Positions 1-10,951 of a stretch of 64,000 nucleotides of DNA are shown here, piece after piece. Under the pieces are notes generated by a model. It made no database searches, had not been told where the DNA came from, and saw only the letters and a program-made list of their open reading frames with translations. Origin of the DNA: Elsinoe arachidis (Eukaryota > Ascomycota > Dothideomycetes > Myriangiales > Elsinoaceae); assembly GCA_013372555.1 (NCBI GenBank), contig JAAPAX010000002.1, positions 2,852,001 to 2,916,000 of the forward strand, given 5' to 3'. A program made the position numbers and the translations under genes. How positions within the stretch are numbered: the stretch's first letter is position 1; each line of letters opens with the position of its first letter.

Positions 1-896
1 AGTAATAGTGTTAACACTAGCCTTATTAGTTTAGTAATGAACTTAGTATATATCTACTACATATACTAGACTTAGCTTAGCTATAGCCTCTTAGTTGCTC
101 TATCTCTTATAACTTAGATAGCTAGAAACTAGCTTAGATCCCTAAGTACCTTTATCTTATACTTAGCATAGAGAGCTATAATAACTACATTAGCCTTCTC
201 CTTATACTTCTTAAGGTATATAATAGTAATATTATCTACAAAGAAGAAGATTATTACCTTAGGGGTTAGCTAGAGATATAGAGCCTTAGAGGCCTAAGTA
301 AATCTAAAGTTCCTTAGAGTAGTAGTAAATTCTATATACTAGAGAGCTAGAGCTTATTTAAGGCTATATAGAGCCTTGTTAAGTAAGAGGATAGCCTCTA
401 ATAGAGTAATACTAGAATAGTCCTTCCTTAGCTCCTCTAGAATAAGCTTAAATCTAGAGGAGATAGTATAATAGATAGTCTTATTAAGTAAGCTATTAAT
501 ATAGGCATTAATAACATCTATCTAAATAGCCTCTATGTCCTTATAAGCAAGGATAGCTATAAGCATTCTAAAGACCTTAGTAGCTAGAGTTACTATATAG
601 GTTTCTAACTCTATAGATTAGAGGTTACTTCTTATATAGAGCTTTACTTTATACTTTATAACCTCTTCTTTGTTATTAACTTTATATATAAATACCTATA
701 TTAATAGAACTAGCTTACTAGTTACTTAAGTAGTAAGTATAATAGTCTATATATGCTTCTTGTAGAGAGTAAGTAATTTAGCCTTTATAGCTTACTAGAA
801 TTGCTTCTTATAAGGATAAGTCTTAAGTTCCTTTATATTAGTAGGTAGTAGAGAGAGATTATCCCTTAGTTCTAACTAAGGCTAAATTAGCCTTAT
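1..896 (-). pseudogene. Copia retrotransposon reverse transcriptase/RNase H relic (continues past window start)
   Basis: Read on the minus strand, with RIP stops ignored, this gives a continuous Ty1/Copia reverse transcriptase. It runs from the family's P-x-x-x-K-E-L-K-x-x-P start near 850, through V-x-A-Y-x-N-S and L-x-K-A-L-Y-S-L-K blocks, to the polymerase active-site box at 231-245. That box reads F-F-V-D-N where the family has Y-V-D-D. It then enters the connection/RNase H part (L-R-D-L-S-x-F-L-A-I, R-D-R-A-T-K-R-L) and leaves the window at base 1. Dozens of TAG/TAA codons stand where CAG/CAA/TGG are expected, so it is dead. CpG is essentially absent. It is the 3' part of the element whose integrase and gag lie at 6739-9705. 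The family call is firm; exact ends are not. Confidence 0.85.
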
Positions 897-904
897 TACT
901 AGAG
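897..904. repeat. 8-base target-site duplication, left copy (tactagag)
   Basis: The 8-mer tactagag occurs here and again at 6731-6738, exactly outside the two proposed ends of the hAT element. Eight bases is the usual hAT duplication length. The next four bases (tagt) also happen to match on both sides. Confidence 0.7.
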
Positions 905-1194
905 TAGTTAGTAGGTAGGGTAGAGTATACAATTCGAATATATATACTCTACTCTATATATACCCTATCTATCTCTTAGTATACCTACGCTAAGGTAGAG
1001 AAGAGTAGAGTATACTAAGAGGTAGGTAGGGTATATATAAGGTATTTAATTTTATACCTAGTGGAGTATTAGTAATCTAAAAAGTTTAAGTAGTAATTTT
1101 AAAAGTTAATAAGAGAGAATCACTAATTATAGATTCTAATTATAAACTATATTCTCTAATACTACTACTTACAGATTTCGCACTATTAATCCCT

Positions 1195-2485
1195 TAATCT
1201 CTATTATATCTAGGCACTAGATATCTCCTTATCCTTAACATTAACCTTAGTAGTATCCTTATCCTCTATATCCTTATCCTTGCTATCCTTATCCTTATCG
1301 TCGTTATTACTATTAGTCTTAGGCTCGGAATACTCTATAACCTTATTATTATTATCCTTAGTATCCGACTTATCTTTAACTTTAATATCTAGATAATTAT
1401 CCTCCTTACTACTAGCTTCCTTATCTAATATCCTTTCGATCTTATCCTTATTCTCCTTAACCTTCTCCTTATACTTATTATCGTTGTCTCCTTTGTAGTA
1501 TAGCCTATTACTATAGAGTTTAAGCTTAGAGATGCGTTTATACTTAGGAGGTAGAGCAACAACTAGCCTATATAATTGTTAGAATACACTATAATTAAAG
1601 ACTATAATAAACTTACTACTAGTTAGGATCCTATAAGACTACTAATTCCGTAGGAGGAAGCTCTTTAAGCTACTTAAAATAAATCTAGTAGGCCTACTTA
1701 TTGTCGGTGTTATTAGTGACAAGGCTTATATAGCTATCCTTATAGATCTAGTACTATAGCTTCTCGATAACACCGCTAGTACTATAAATATGCTTATAGG
1801 CTCGTGTTAGCTATCGTTCGCCTTGCTAATTTACTACTATATTATCTTAGATGTACTTAATAATCTTATTGTACTCTTACTTACGTAGAGTCTTTCTAAT
1901 ACTAGTCTATTTCTTATAGGTCTATATAAACTAGAATTCGAGCTACTCGCCTATAACAATTAGTACTACTATAATAGTATACTATAATAATACTTACTAC
2001 TCTACTAAGCTTCGAAGCGCTTTTACTATATATCTTCGATAGTATTATCTATCTTACTAGTCTACTCTTTATTAGATAACTAATCCTATCCGTCTTAATC
2101 TTTAATCTTAGTACGTAAAGTGCTAAGTGCTTTGTAGTCTACTACTTTCGTAGTATCGAGAGCTTATTTCTTATATATACGCTATATAGTACAATCTCTC
2201 TACTTAATAGCATAAGCGCTTTAACTTAGAGATCTAGAATGTCTAGCGATATATCTAGTCTTATAGCCTCTTCTAGATTAACTAGCGCTACGCTAAGAGA
2301 TCTAGTATTTAATTTCCTACTACTTAGAATTAAATCTCTAGTATTGTTAGTAACTATCTATAATAAGAGACTATAATTAATATCTCTAATAATTCCCTTA
2401 GAGTATCCTACCTAGAGTCTTCTTCCTGCTTAATTACTACCTACTCTTCCTGCTCTATCTTAACGTCTTCTATAAGTATAGACAT
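1195..2485 (-). pseudogene. Accessory second ORF of the hAT element (K/D-rich C-terminus), RIP-damaged
   Basis: From an intact ATG at 2485 the minus strand reads an acidic, glutamine-rich start (M-S-I-L-I-E-D-V-K-I-E-Q-E-E, then R-E-L-L-E-I). It continues through RIP stops to a coherent stretch near 1650-1800 and ends in a strongly repetitive Lys/Asp/Ser tail at about 1210-1480 (repeats of K-D and S-K-D). It diverges from the transposase. I do not recognise the family. The codon-like structure and charged tail suggest a genuine second gene of the transposon rather than a shadow frame, but no function can be assigned. Confidence 0.45.
1585..1610. repeat. 26-base exact inverted repeat, left copy
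   Basis: These 26 bases are the exact reverse complement of 2964-2989. Each copy lies inside one of the two divergent reading frames of the hAT element. Partial versions containing gactataatta recur elsewhere in the block. Low sequence complexity after RIP makes chance matches more likely than normal. Confidence 0.5.
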
Positions 2486-2596
2486 TTAATTAAGAATAAT
2501 AAAAAGAGTGCTTATAGTATATGAATTGTGCGTAAGGTAAGTAAAAGAGATAAAGGTATAAAGGTAAAGTTAAAGGCGGAAATTCACAATTTACAA

Positions 2597-2763
2597 ACAT
2601 ATAAAATAATAAAAGAGAAAGCTAGGGTAAGGAATAAGAAGTCTATTATTATATAAGTTATTTACTATTCTCCTATTGTTCTCTATTGTTAATAGTAAAT
2701 AGCGTATATAATAATAGATTTTATATTCCTTACTCTAGCTCTCCTTTTTATTATTTTATATAT
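2597..2763. repeat. Imperfect palindrome (73-base arms) between the divergent hAT ORFs
   Basis: Left arm 2597-2669 and right arm 2691-2763 are reverse complements with roughly 10 mismatches, separated by 21 bases. The position is between the ATG of the minus-strand accessory frame (2485) and the beginning of the plus-strand transposase frame (about 2785), i.e. the presumed bidirectional promoter. Several mismatches are C/T or G/A, as expected from RIP acting on each arm separately. Alternatively this is a small foldback element inserted there. Confidence 0.75.
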
Positions 2764-2784
2764 ACTAAAATTTTATATACGAAC

Positions 2785-5700
2785 TTTGCCTTCTTAGCTA
2801 TACACGAACTACCTCTCGCTTTAACTATAGCACGTACTAAGGCTCGTCCTTAAGCTACTACTAGTCCTAGAGAGAAAGGTTATAAAGAAGAGAAGAAGAT
2901 ACCTACTACAAAGAAGCAGCTATATAAGTCTAGAAAGAAGTAGAGATTTAAGCCTAGTAGTAATTATTATAGTCTTTAATTATAGTGTAAAACTAACAGA
3001 AGCTAGCCGTTGCTCTCTGTAAGATTCGTAACGTGTAAAAAACTATTAATCTATTATTCTATAAACTTCTCTTTTCTCGCCTTGTCTATAAGATTACTCT
3101 AGACTTCAAATCCGACCTCCGCTTCTAGTCTTCTACAATTAGAGCCCTCCAGGAATTAGCTAAGGCATTTATTATTAGATATATAGAAGGTATATACTTG
3201 TCTAATATATATTAAATTTTCGATTAATACTATACCTAGATATAAATCTTAATACTATCTATACTAAGTATATTACTATCTAGGATAAGGACTTTAGCCT
3301 CGCTAAGTACTACTATATAAAGTTTATAGTTAGCAGTTAGTCAAGAGTTAAGATAGGAGGTAGTACTTTATACTAGGGGAATAGTATAGATAGAGTAACG
3401 AATTTCTTTACTATAATAATATAATATAATAATACTTTAATCCTTCCTGTTTATTATGTACTTTAAAGGTTAGAATCGAATTTAGTAGTCGTAATTAATG
3501 TTTATAATTGTATAGGAGCTACTAGCGCGTTTTAAATTACCTTGTGTAAAGTAATAGTAGAGAAGACTTTATAATAGTCTAAATTTAAATCTACTAATTA
3601 TTTAAAATTATATAGCTATAGAAGTGTAATATTATAAATACCTATACTATCTATAATACTATATAACCTCTACTCTACTATAGTAGACTCTAATAATCTA
3701 ATCGATCTATAACTATTACTTATATTAACCTTATTAGCTATAGTAGTTTCTCTTCCTTAAGATCTACTAAGTTATCGTTTTACTATATAATAACGCAACA
3801 AGAGTAGTTAGCCTATACTATAGTATCTTATAAAGTGTCTAACGCTTAATCCCTTAATACGTCCTAAGGAATAAATAGACCTTATAAGCTTTTTATAGTA
3901 GTAGAAGTTAACATTTTAGGTATCTCGCTATAGTTACTCTAAAGAGTATTACCTACTATACTAGAACTCGACACTAAGGACTAGACTAGTTTAGGGATTT
4001 TTCGGAGAAGCTATATAGGTATTAGATAGCTATCTATTTGTTTACTACTTATAGTATAGTAATGCTCTTTCTTACCCCGCGCTTAGAAAGACTAGTACTA
4101 ATATAATAAGTAAGTATAGGAACTCGAACTTTTATAGTAAAGTAACAAGATTAGTCTATAAGAAAGCACTAGTAGTCTAAGTACTTATATAACTCCGAGG
4201 TTGTCTAGCTATCGATTAGAAGAATATTCTATTATATTTAGCTACTCGCTTCTAATTAGAGCTTGTTCGAACAGTTATTAACTGTAATTAGTCTTTCTAC
4301 ACTATTAAGCGACTATCCTTTTAACGATTTATATAGTTCTTGCACCTAGGAGTAGCTATACTAAGCTATACTTATTTCGCTACTCTCTTCGTAGACGAAT
4401 TTAAGACTCTCTACTAAGGCTTATTATAGAATCTTAATAAGACTACGAAGATTTTAATTGCACTCGATAGCTAGTCTACTAACAATTATTTAGGCTTTAT
4501 TATAATTAAAGCTTATTATATTAACGACTAATAGTAGCTCCGGGAACAATTGTTAGATATAGTACTACTTCGCGGTTAACATATAGGCTATAATATAGCT
4601 ACCGAGCTTATACGAGTACTATAGTAGCATAATCTCTAGAACTGGCTTCTAGTAGTTACTACTAACAATGTAAGCAACAATTGTACGTTACGTAAGACTA
4701 TATATAAGCTTCTCGGATAGGTAGGTATTATATAGAACACGCAAGAAAACACTATTCTATGCCTTATATATATTATTAACCTTGTTGTATAAGATATTAT
4801 TAAGCACCTCGACCTCGAGACTATAGAGGAAGAAGAGCAGGCTACTAGGCTTAAGAGAAGGTATCTAAACAATATTTCTACTAAAGTTTTAGTACTAAAT
4901 TCGCTTCGCAAGGTTAGTAATTTAATTATAGTTTTTAATTATAGTCTAATAGATCCCTAGCTCTGCGTAATTTGTATTATAATTAATCGATTACCTTAAC
5001 GATTCGAGAGATTCGCTAATCTCTAATAAGCTCTTATACCTCGAAAGTGTAAAGCTATTATTCGAGATGTTAAGACGTAATAGAATTTAACCTACGATAT
5101 ATGTGAACGTAGTATAGAGCTTAGACTATTTATTAATAAGTAGCTTAAGTAAGAGATCGCGATAAAAGGTTCTACTAGTGTAAGTTCTAACTCGGTTAGT
5201 ATAGACACTAGTAATCTAGACTAAAAGGATCTTAAGCGTCTTCGGCTTAATAGTACAGAGTAGGCGCACCTTTAGCTAGTAATAACGATGCTTAAGAAGT
5301 TTAAGAAAGCAACTACCTAGCTAAGTGTCATTAGCCGCCTACTTATCTTATATATCTAGTTAATGTATAATACTCTATTTAACTACCTTAACAAGATAGA
5401 GGCAAGCGTTATAGACGAGGAAAAGGATAATAAGGAGGAGCTATAGCTAACAGTAGTTAGAAATGTAGTATAGCATAGCCGAGATAAACTCTCGAAGTAC
5501 TATTCTTACACTAACAATAAGAGAGAGTACCTCTTTAACTATAGTATAGTCTTAGATCCTACCTAAAAGCTAACAACCTACGAAGTTTATAGCCTAACCT
5601 CTACGTTATAATAGTATAGCTAATAGTAGTATAGGACGAGATATAGAAGCAAGCCGATAAGGAGAAGTATCGGTAGCAATTCCTTAACTACCTTAGTCGT

Positions 5701-6390
5701 TACGATAGTACTCTACCTTTAGAAGGTACTATACCTTAGGCCCTAACAGTTTCGACCTAACTTGATAACGAGGATAATTAGTTCTGTTAACCTTAGCTAT
5801 TATTATAGCTAAGCTCTAGCTTCTAATCAAGTGTAAGCTCTATAGCTTAGATACAACAAGAGGAGTCTCGAAGTACTTACTAGAAGAGCAAGAACTATCT
5901 AAGTATCTCTCTAGTCTAAACTATACAAGAGGTTCTGTTCTTAGTACTCGACTAGTAGAAGACTAACTAGAAGGACTTCCTATAGCTCGCTAGAGTTGCT
6001 TAAGATATCCTTGTAGTACTAATAGCTAGCGTTAGTGTCGAACGCATCTTTAATATAGCAAAGGATATTATTAGTAATAGAAGACACCGGCTCTCTATAT
6101 AAACCATTCGGTAGCTTGTTATTATAAAGCTTGCGACTGGTCTATCTTTACTAAGTAGTAATACTCTTGCTAGCAGTTATAAGGATATTCTTGCTAGTAG
6201 TTATAAAGATACTACTATAGACAAGGTAGATAACTTACTTAAGCTACCTTCTTAAGAGAACATCTTTACTCTAAGCGATTACGAGGAAGACGATAACATT
6301 AACAACAATAAGCCTCTAGCAAAGTATATAAGATTGTCTAGAAGGGCGTAGGATAGTATAATTCCTTAACACGACGATTAAGTGCAGAAT
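2785..6390 (+). pseudogene. hAT-family transposase, RIP-inactivated
   Basis: Ignoring RIP stops, the plus strand contains the ordered hAT landmarks. A basic N-terminus spans 2790-2990 (T-A-R-T-K-A-R-P, S-R-K-K). Near 4451-4505 it reads I-A-L-D-S-x-S-T-N-N-Y-L-G-F-I, the family's L-D-x-W-T-S-x-N block. Near 4655-4690 it reads T-N-N-V-S-N-N, matching the D-N-A-S-N-N block. The C-terminal dimerisation signature S-V-E-R-I-F-N-I-A-K-D-I-I-S-N-R-R is at 6022-6106. Catalytic-region aspartates have changed to asparagine, consistent with G-to-A RIP changes. Family assignment is firm; exon structure is not recoverable. Confidence 0.8.
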
Positions 6391-6730
6391 ATACTATAAT
6401 TAGAGACTATAATTATTGCTGTTCTACCTAATTCCAAATTCTGTATTATATCTCATAGTGTAGAATTAATATAAGCTTATACTACTTACGTAATACCTAC
6501 TAATACACAGGCGTAGGTTATAGTAGGTAGGGTATTTAACTACCTAGATTACCTACTACCTTACTCTACTGTATCTACTACTAAGAATACTCTACTCTAC
6601 TCTTACCTACCGCGCTAAGAAGATATACTCTACCCTACCCGTAGTAGGTAACCTACTACCTACCGACTACTCTACTTATTACTAGGTAAGTATTAAATAC
6701 TTAGTAATATCTATAGGCTATCTCTAGCTA

Positions 6731-6738
6731 TACTAGAG
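6731..6738. repeat. 8-base target-site duplication, right copy (tactagag)
   Basis: Pairs with 897-904. It marks the right edge of the hAT element; minus-strand Copia coding resumes beyond it. Confidence 0.7.
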
Positions 6739-6987
6739 TAGTAATATATGCTTATCTCCTTAGTTTCCTTATTCTCCTTATAGTAAGGATATACTTAGGG
6801 AGTAAGTTAGCTAACCTTATAGTAATTCTCTAAGAGAGTTATTTATATTAAACTTTAGCTAACCTTTTAGCTTAAACTTCTGTTTTATAATAATTAGTCT
6901 TAGCCTTAGTCTCTAGTAGAGGTAATAGCTATATAACTATAGAAGGTAGAGAAGCTAGAGTATTAAAGAATTACTCTAGTAATATTA

Positions 6988-7141
6988 CTTCCTAGATCTA
7001 AGCTAGGCTTAAATCTAGAGTTAGTAACTATAATAATACACTATAATTATCTAGTAGAGGTAATAGAGCCTATTAAACTTCCTAGATCTAAGCTAGACTT
7101 AGATCTAGAGTTAGCTATAATAAAAGACTATAATTATCTAG
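6988..7141. repeat. Direct repeat in the Copia linker (two copies, about 65 bases)
   Basis: 6988-7053 and 7078-7141 are near-identical, each running from cttcctagatctaagctag to ctataattatctag. They lie between integrase and reverse transcriptase, so they probably encoded a repeated low-complexity linker of the polyprotein. Confidence 0.7.
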
Positions 7142-7155
7142 CCTCTTAGTTAGCT

Positions 7156-7203
7156 AAACTAGATTCTAAACTAGATACTAAACTAGATCCTAAACTAGAT
7201 GTT
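7156..7203. repeat. Four tandem 12-base units (aaactagatNNt)
   Basis: Four consecutive 12-mers at 7156, 7168, 7180 and 7192 share aaactagat and vary only in the last three bases. Being a multiple of three and inside the Copia linker, they would have encoded a four-residue repeat. Confidence 0.85.
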
Positions 7204-7330
7204 ATTATTTAGGTTATACCTTAGGCACCCCTTTAGCTTAAGCTTTATACTCTTTAACCTTATATAGAAGTCTTAGTAAATTAAGTAATCTAATAGGCCT
7301 AAGCTATAGTTATTCTTCTAGCTTATAGAA

Positions 7331-8700
7331 CTAAGTCTTATTAAACCTAATATCTCTTATTCTAAGGATCTTCTTTAAAGCTAGTATAAAGATCCTAAAG
7401 ATGTTAGTTAAGTTATAGCTAACTAGATATCTAATATAAGCCCTTAGAGTAAGCTTATTACTACTTATAATATACTTATCTAAGGTATAGGCCTTATATC
7501 TAAGTAGCCTAAGATAGAACATAGATAGAGAGCATCTATAAACTAGCTTAAAGAGAGTCTTCTAGTTAAGCTTCTTAAGAAGTGTTCTATTTATTAGATA
7601 GGCTACTAATCTATATAGTTTAGAGTATAGTTCCTTTAGGAGATTAGTAAAGATAGTAATTGCTCTTACTCTCCTTAATAGTATTACTCTAATCCTCTTA
7701 CTATAACTATTCTATATAGGAGTATAGGGAGTAGATAGCTTATACTAAATACCTTTACTATTAAGGAAGATAGTAAATCTAAAGCTAAAGATACTCTTAT
7801 TATTACTTCTAATAAATCTAATCTTAAAGCTAAGATTAGTCTTAATATAGATAATTATCTTAATAGCAATTTCATTAAGCTTATATCTATAAGTATAACT
7901 AGTAACTAGATTATAGTTAGTTATTCTATAGGTAAAGTAACTTATATATCTTGCCTTATTAAAGCTAGTAAATCTGTTAATAATAATATTAAAGATAGTT
8001 CTCTTAAAGAGCTTTATTATAGCAATTTTAGTATTAGAGCTCCTTAATATAAGCTACTAAGCATTAGATAGCTTATAAGTCTAATATAGAGACCTAAGAT
8101 AGATTAGTTAAGCTAAGTTAGACTTAGTTAGAGTTAGGTTACTACTAACTATAATAGCTAGAAGGTAATTAATAGACTCTATACTTAGGTAGTCTATAAC
8201 TTTATACTAAGATTAATTAGTCCTTATAATAACTAAGGTAAATACTAATAGGTAAGGATCTTTATTACCTCTTAAGGCTATAGTAATAACATAGAGAGTC
8301 TTAGAGTTATTCTTAAGTATATATTAGTTATGTTTTAGTATAACTAAGAAGAGTACTCTTCCTTTATAACTAATCTCTATAGTCTAAGTGTTCTAATAGA
8401 CTTCACTATTAATAAACCTTCTAAGGCTAACTAGATTAGTTATAATTAATAGTATATAGGCTATACGAGTAAGATAGATAGTTACTAGCTATCTCTTATA
8501 GATAGCTATAATATTAATAGTTCTCTAGCTCTTAATCTTAAGTAAGGAGTTACTATAGAATAGCTTCTTATAAGGTTCTATAATTCTAGTAACCTTATAT
8601 CTATCCTTTATAGTATAATTATAGATGTAATTAGTTACTCTAGAATCTAGTATCTATAAGCTTAAGATATTACTAGTAGCTAAGATAAATACTAAGTGTA
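7331..8700 (-). pseudogene. Copia integrase relic
   Basis: The best preserved part is an open 63-codon stretch at 7331-7522. It reads L-R-L-L-R-Y-K-A-Y, then L-R-A-Y-I-R-Y-L-V-S-Y, N-I-F-R-I and R-I-R-D-I-R-F-N, which matches the end of the Copia integrase domain (G-x-K-A-Y ... R-A-x-x-G-Y-L-V-G-Y ... R-D-V-x-F-x-E). The core with the catalytic D-D-E lies upstream on this strand (to about 8700) and is too stop-ridden for me to place the catalytic residues. It confirms the same element and orientation as the reverse transcriptase at 1-896. Confidence 0.75.
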
Positions 8701-8809
8701 ATCTAATAGTTATAGCTATATTAATTAGTACTAGTAGGAATAACTCCTTCTAAAGGTTAGCTTCCTTTATAAGGGTAGCTTTAACCTTATCCCTTAAGGC
8801 CTTATTATT

Positions 8810-9705
8810 TAGCCTTTACTTAACCTCTTTAAGAGTCTATTAGTTTAGTAACTACCTCTCTAGCCTAAGGTGCTTATTTAGATAGTAACACTTGCTCTAC
8901 CTATACCTCTTCTAGTATATATATTAAGGCTCTCTAAGGGAACTAGACTTCTCTTTATAAAAGTCCTTAGTAGCTACAGGAAATACTATTACTCCCTTAC
9001 TAGCCTTTATAGTAGTATATAGCTTATATAGCTTATAGAACTATCTAAACTTAGTAATAAGTTTAAGTATAGTTAGTAGAGTTAGTAAATCTAGATTAAT
9101 AAGATATTTGTTAGTAAATACTAGCTTAGTTTTTAAGATAGAGAGTAAGAAGTCTCTCTATAGCCTTAAGCCTTAAGCCTCTAGAAGGTTATAATTCCTA
9201 GCCTTATCTATAACCTCTTCCTATTACTAAAGCTAGTAATCTATATTCTATAAGAAAGAGCTAGATAGCTACTTCCTCTAGAGAGCTTTAACCTTAAGCT
9301 AAACAGCTATATTAGATAGAGCAAATCTGTTCTTTAATGCTCTAAGGATAGCCTATAGATAAGGATCTCCTTCTAGCTAGATAATAGTAAGAACTTATAG
9401 TATAATTAATAACTAGATAAGGCTTATAAGATCTGCTAAGGCCTTAAGCTACTTATTATACTATACTTATTCCTTCTTATATATCTAGAAGAGTGCTAAG
9501 AAGTTAGTATTTGCTACCTCTAGCCTTTAAGACTTAGAGAGCTCCTCTAGTTTAGTAGTCTTCTAAGGGTTAATAAAGTTCTATATCTTAGTATTTAAAG
9601 CTCTTGTCTTAATAATATATAGCTAGCTAGCCTATTTAGCTAATATAGTAAGAATAATAGGTGTTCTAGCTATTAAGGTGTTAGTATCTATAGTTATTTA
9701 TCTCT
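8810..9705 (-). pseudogene. Copia gag relic with degenerate zinc-knuckle region
   Basis: From about 9705 the minus strand reads a Copia-type Gag. Recognisable blocks are D-T-N-T-L-I-A-R-T-P, F-x-I-Y-K-K-E, L-K-A-L-A-D-L-I-S-L-I and, later, N-R-F-A-L-S-N-I-A. A basic segment near 8870-8910 resembles the CCHC knuckle region followed by L-x-P-x-G-W-x-x-N, but the cysteines are lost. Stops replace Gln/Trp codons throughout. The protein family is supported by order and by the downstream integrase; individual residues are not. Confidence 0.6.
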
Positions 9706-10024
9706 TTATTAACACCTAAATCCTATAGTTATAGATAAGGCAGTACTTAACAGATTCTAATACTTAAAAAGCGAGATAATAGAGAGTAAACTAATAAATA
9801 AGGTAGAGAAGCAACTAAATAAACTACTTATATAGGGGTAGTTATGTTAGGCTTATAACTATTAACTTGTATATAGAGAGGAAAAGAATTAATTACTACC
9901 TAACCTACTAAAAGTTAGTAGACTATAACTATATAAATACTTAACCTGTTGAACTAAGAGATAACTAAATTAATAGAACTCCTTAATAGTAACAGATTAA
10001 GACAAGAACTACCTAATTTAATCA

Positions 10025-10951
10025 TGAATTAGTGAAGCTATTAAAGAGTACTCAGTTCAGCCTTAGGTAAACTGAATCAGGGTCCTTCTTGGCGCCCTCA
10101 GCCTATACCTCGGTTGACACCCGTCCTCCGTCCCGCAAAGAAAACGCATCCTGATCTCCACACACCACCACACACTCCCATACAACTTTGCAAAGCTCAC
10201 GAGCCCATCTTTGGTGATTAGGCAGTGGTCATGTTGTTACAGATGACATGTGGACCAGAGGGCAGACCTGCGGAATCGGGTTGTTGGCACTGTCAGTAGC
10301 TGGCCACGCGGCATGATGCTTTAACCACAATCTGAATAGATCGTTTATCTCCGGTCATCAGTCGTTGAACGCAGTAGGGCCGATGGCTCGCCATGGTCGC
10401 AACGGCTCTCCGATGACATTGAAGGTGCTACTGTACCGCCGCCTTGGCCCAACGGTGCCTCTACAACGACAGCAAAGAACAAGCTTTCAATCGTACGTCA
10501 GTCGTCAATTGAAAGTGACAACGAAGACGAGCCTGAAGATATTAAATGGTCGGATTAATAGCGCTATGATCGACATGAAGATCGTCTATCGTCCTTCCTG
10601 GCAGTCGGGGCTGTCGAGTACTATTCACACCTTCAATCATGGACGGAAAGCAAGCGGGAAATGTCGACGACCACGAGCGGCTGGAATCACTGCTGATGGA
10701 CCAGATGTATGGCAAATGCATTGGCAATTGCAGCCTCGGAACATCTCCCCGGGCAACCCAACGTATCCAGCCAGCCGTTGAAACGTACGATGCCACGATC
10801 CCACTATCGAACTTAGCGGCCTACAGCCTATACTCGACTGCTCTGGTATCTGTCATCCCGTCACACAACGGGTTGGTTCAATAAGTGTGGTAAAGATGTA
10901 AGTCAACCTTTCCCTTCTCCGTTTCTGTTCCCATTCCTCGACGTGAACAAC
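10025..10951. other. Transition from RIP block to normal-composition DNA; no supported gene
   Basis: G+C rises abruptly at about 10070. A small ATG frame at 10639-10884 (81 codons) has no recognisable domain, and a longer frame from 10365 has no ATG start. The segment probably holds the promoter and 5' leader of the rhodopsin-domain gene at 10952. Confidence 0.5.

Larger units (their letters stand above)
905..6730 (+). mobile_element. hAT DNA transposon, RIP-inactivated, inserted into the Copia element
   Basis: The ends start TAGTTAG on the left and, reverse-complemented, TAGCTAG on the right, which fits hAT-type CAG termini after RIP. A 16-base subterminal inverted repeat lies at 914-929 and 6624-6639. 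The element carries a plus-strand hAT transposase relic and a second minus-strand reading frame, divergent from it, with a large imperfect palindrome between them. It separates the integrase from the reverse transcriptase of a minus-strand Copia element and is flanked by an 8-base duplication. CpG dinucleotides survive here but are nearly gone from the flanking Copia halves, so the composition border coincides with the insertion border. RIP created stops throughout. Confidence 0.75.
6739..10024 (-). mobile_element. Ty1/Copia retrotransposon, 5' part (LTR, gag, integrase), RIP-inactivated
   Basis: The minus strand carries, in Copia order, a probable LTR, gag, a degenerate zinc-knuckle region, integrase and a linker. 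The reverse transcriptase follows at 1-896 on the far side of the hAT insertion. The 5' boundary is set at 10024, where the minus strand begins TGATTAAATTAGG and base composition jumps to normal G+C within about 50 bases. About 9740-10024 is the presumed LTR; its partner is outside the window. TpA is extremely frequent and CpA and CpG are almost absent. No intact product is possible. Confidence 0.8.

Noticed and set aside
4636..4911. 91-codon minus-strand frame in the hAT element
   Set aside because: Antisense to the recognisable hAT D-N-A-S-N-N region; RIP leaves chance open frames because it makes stops unevenly on the two strands.
1..10024. CRISPR-like or satellite array suggested by recurring ctag/tagta words
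   Set aside because: The repetitiveness comes from RIP reducing the sequence to TpA-rich words; spacing is irregular and transposon proteins can be read through it.
10365..10781. 138-codon frame upstream of the rhodopsin-domain gene
   Set aside because: Starts at TTG, Arg/Thr-rich without domain, and overlaps a similar frame on the other strand.
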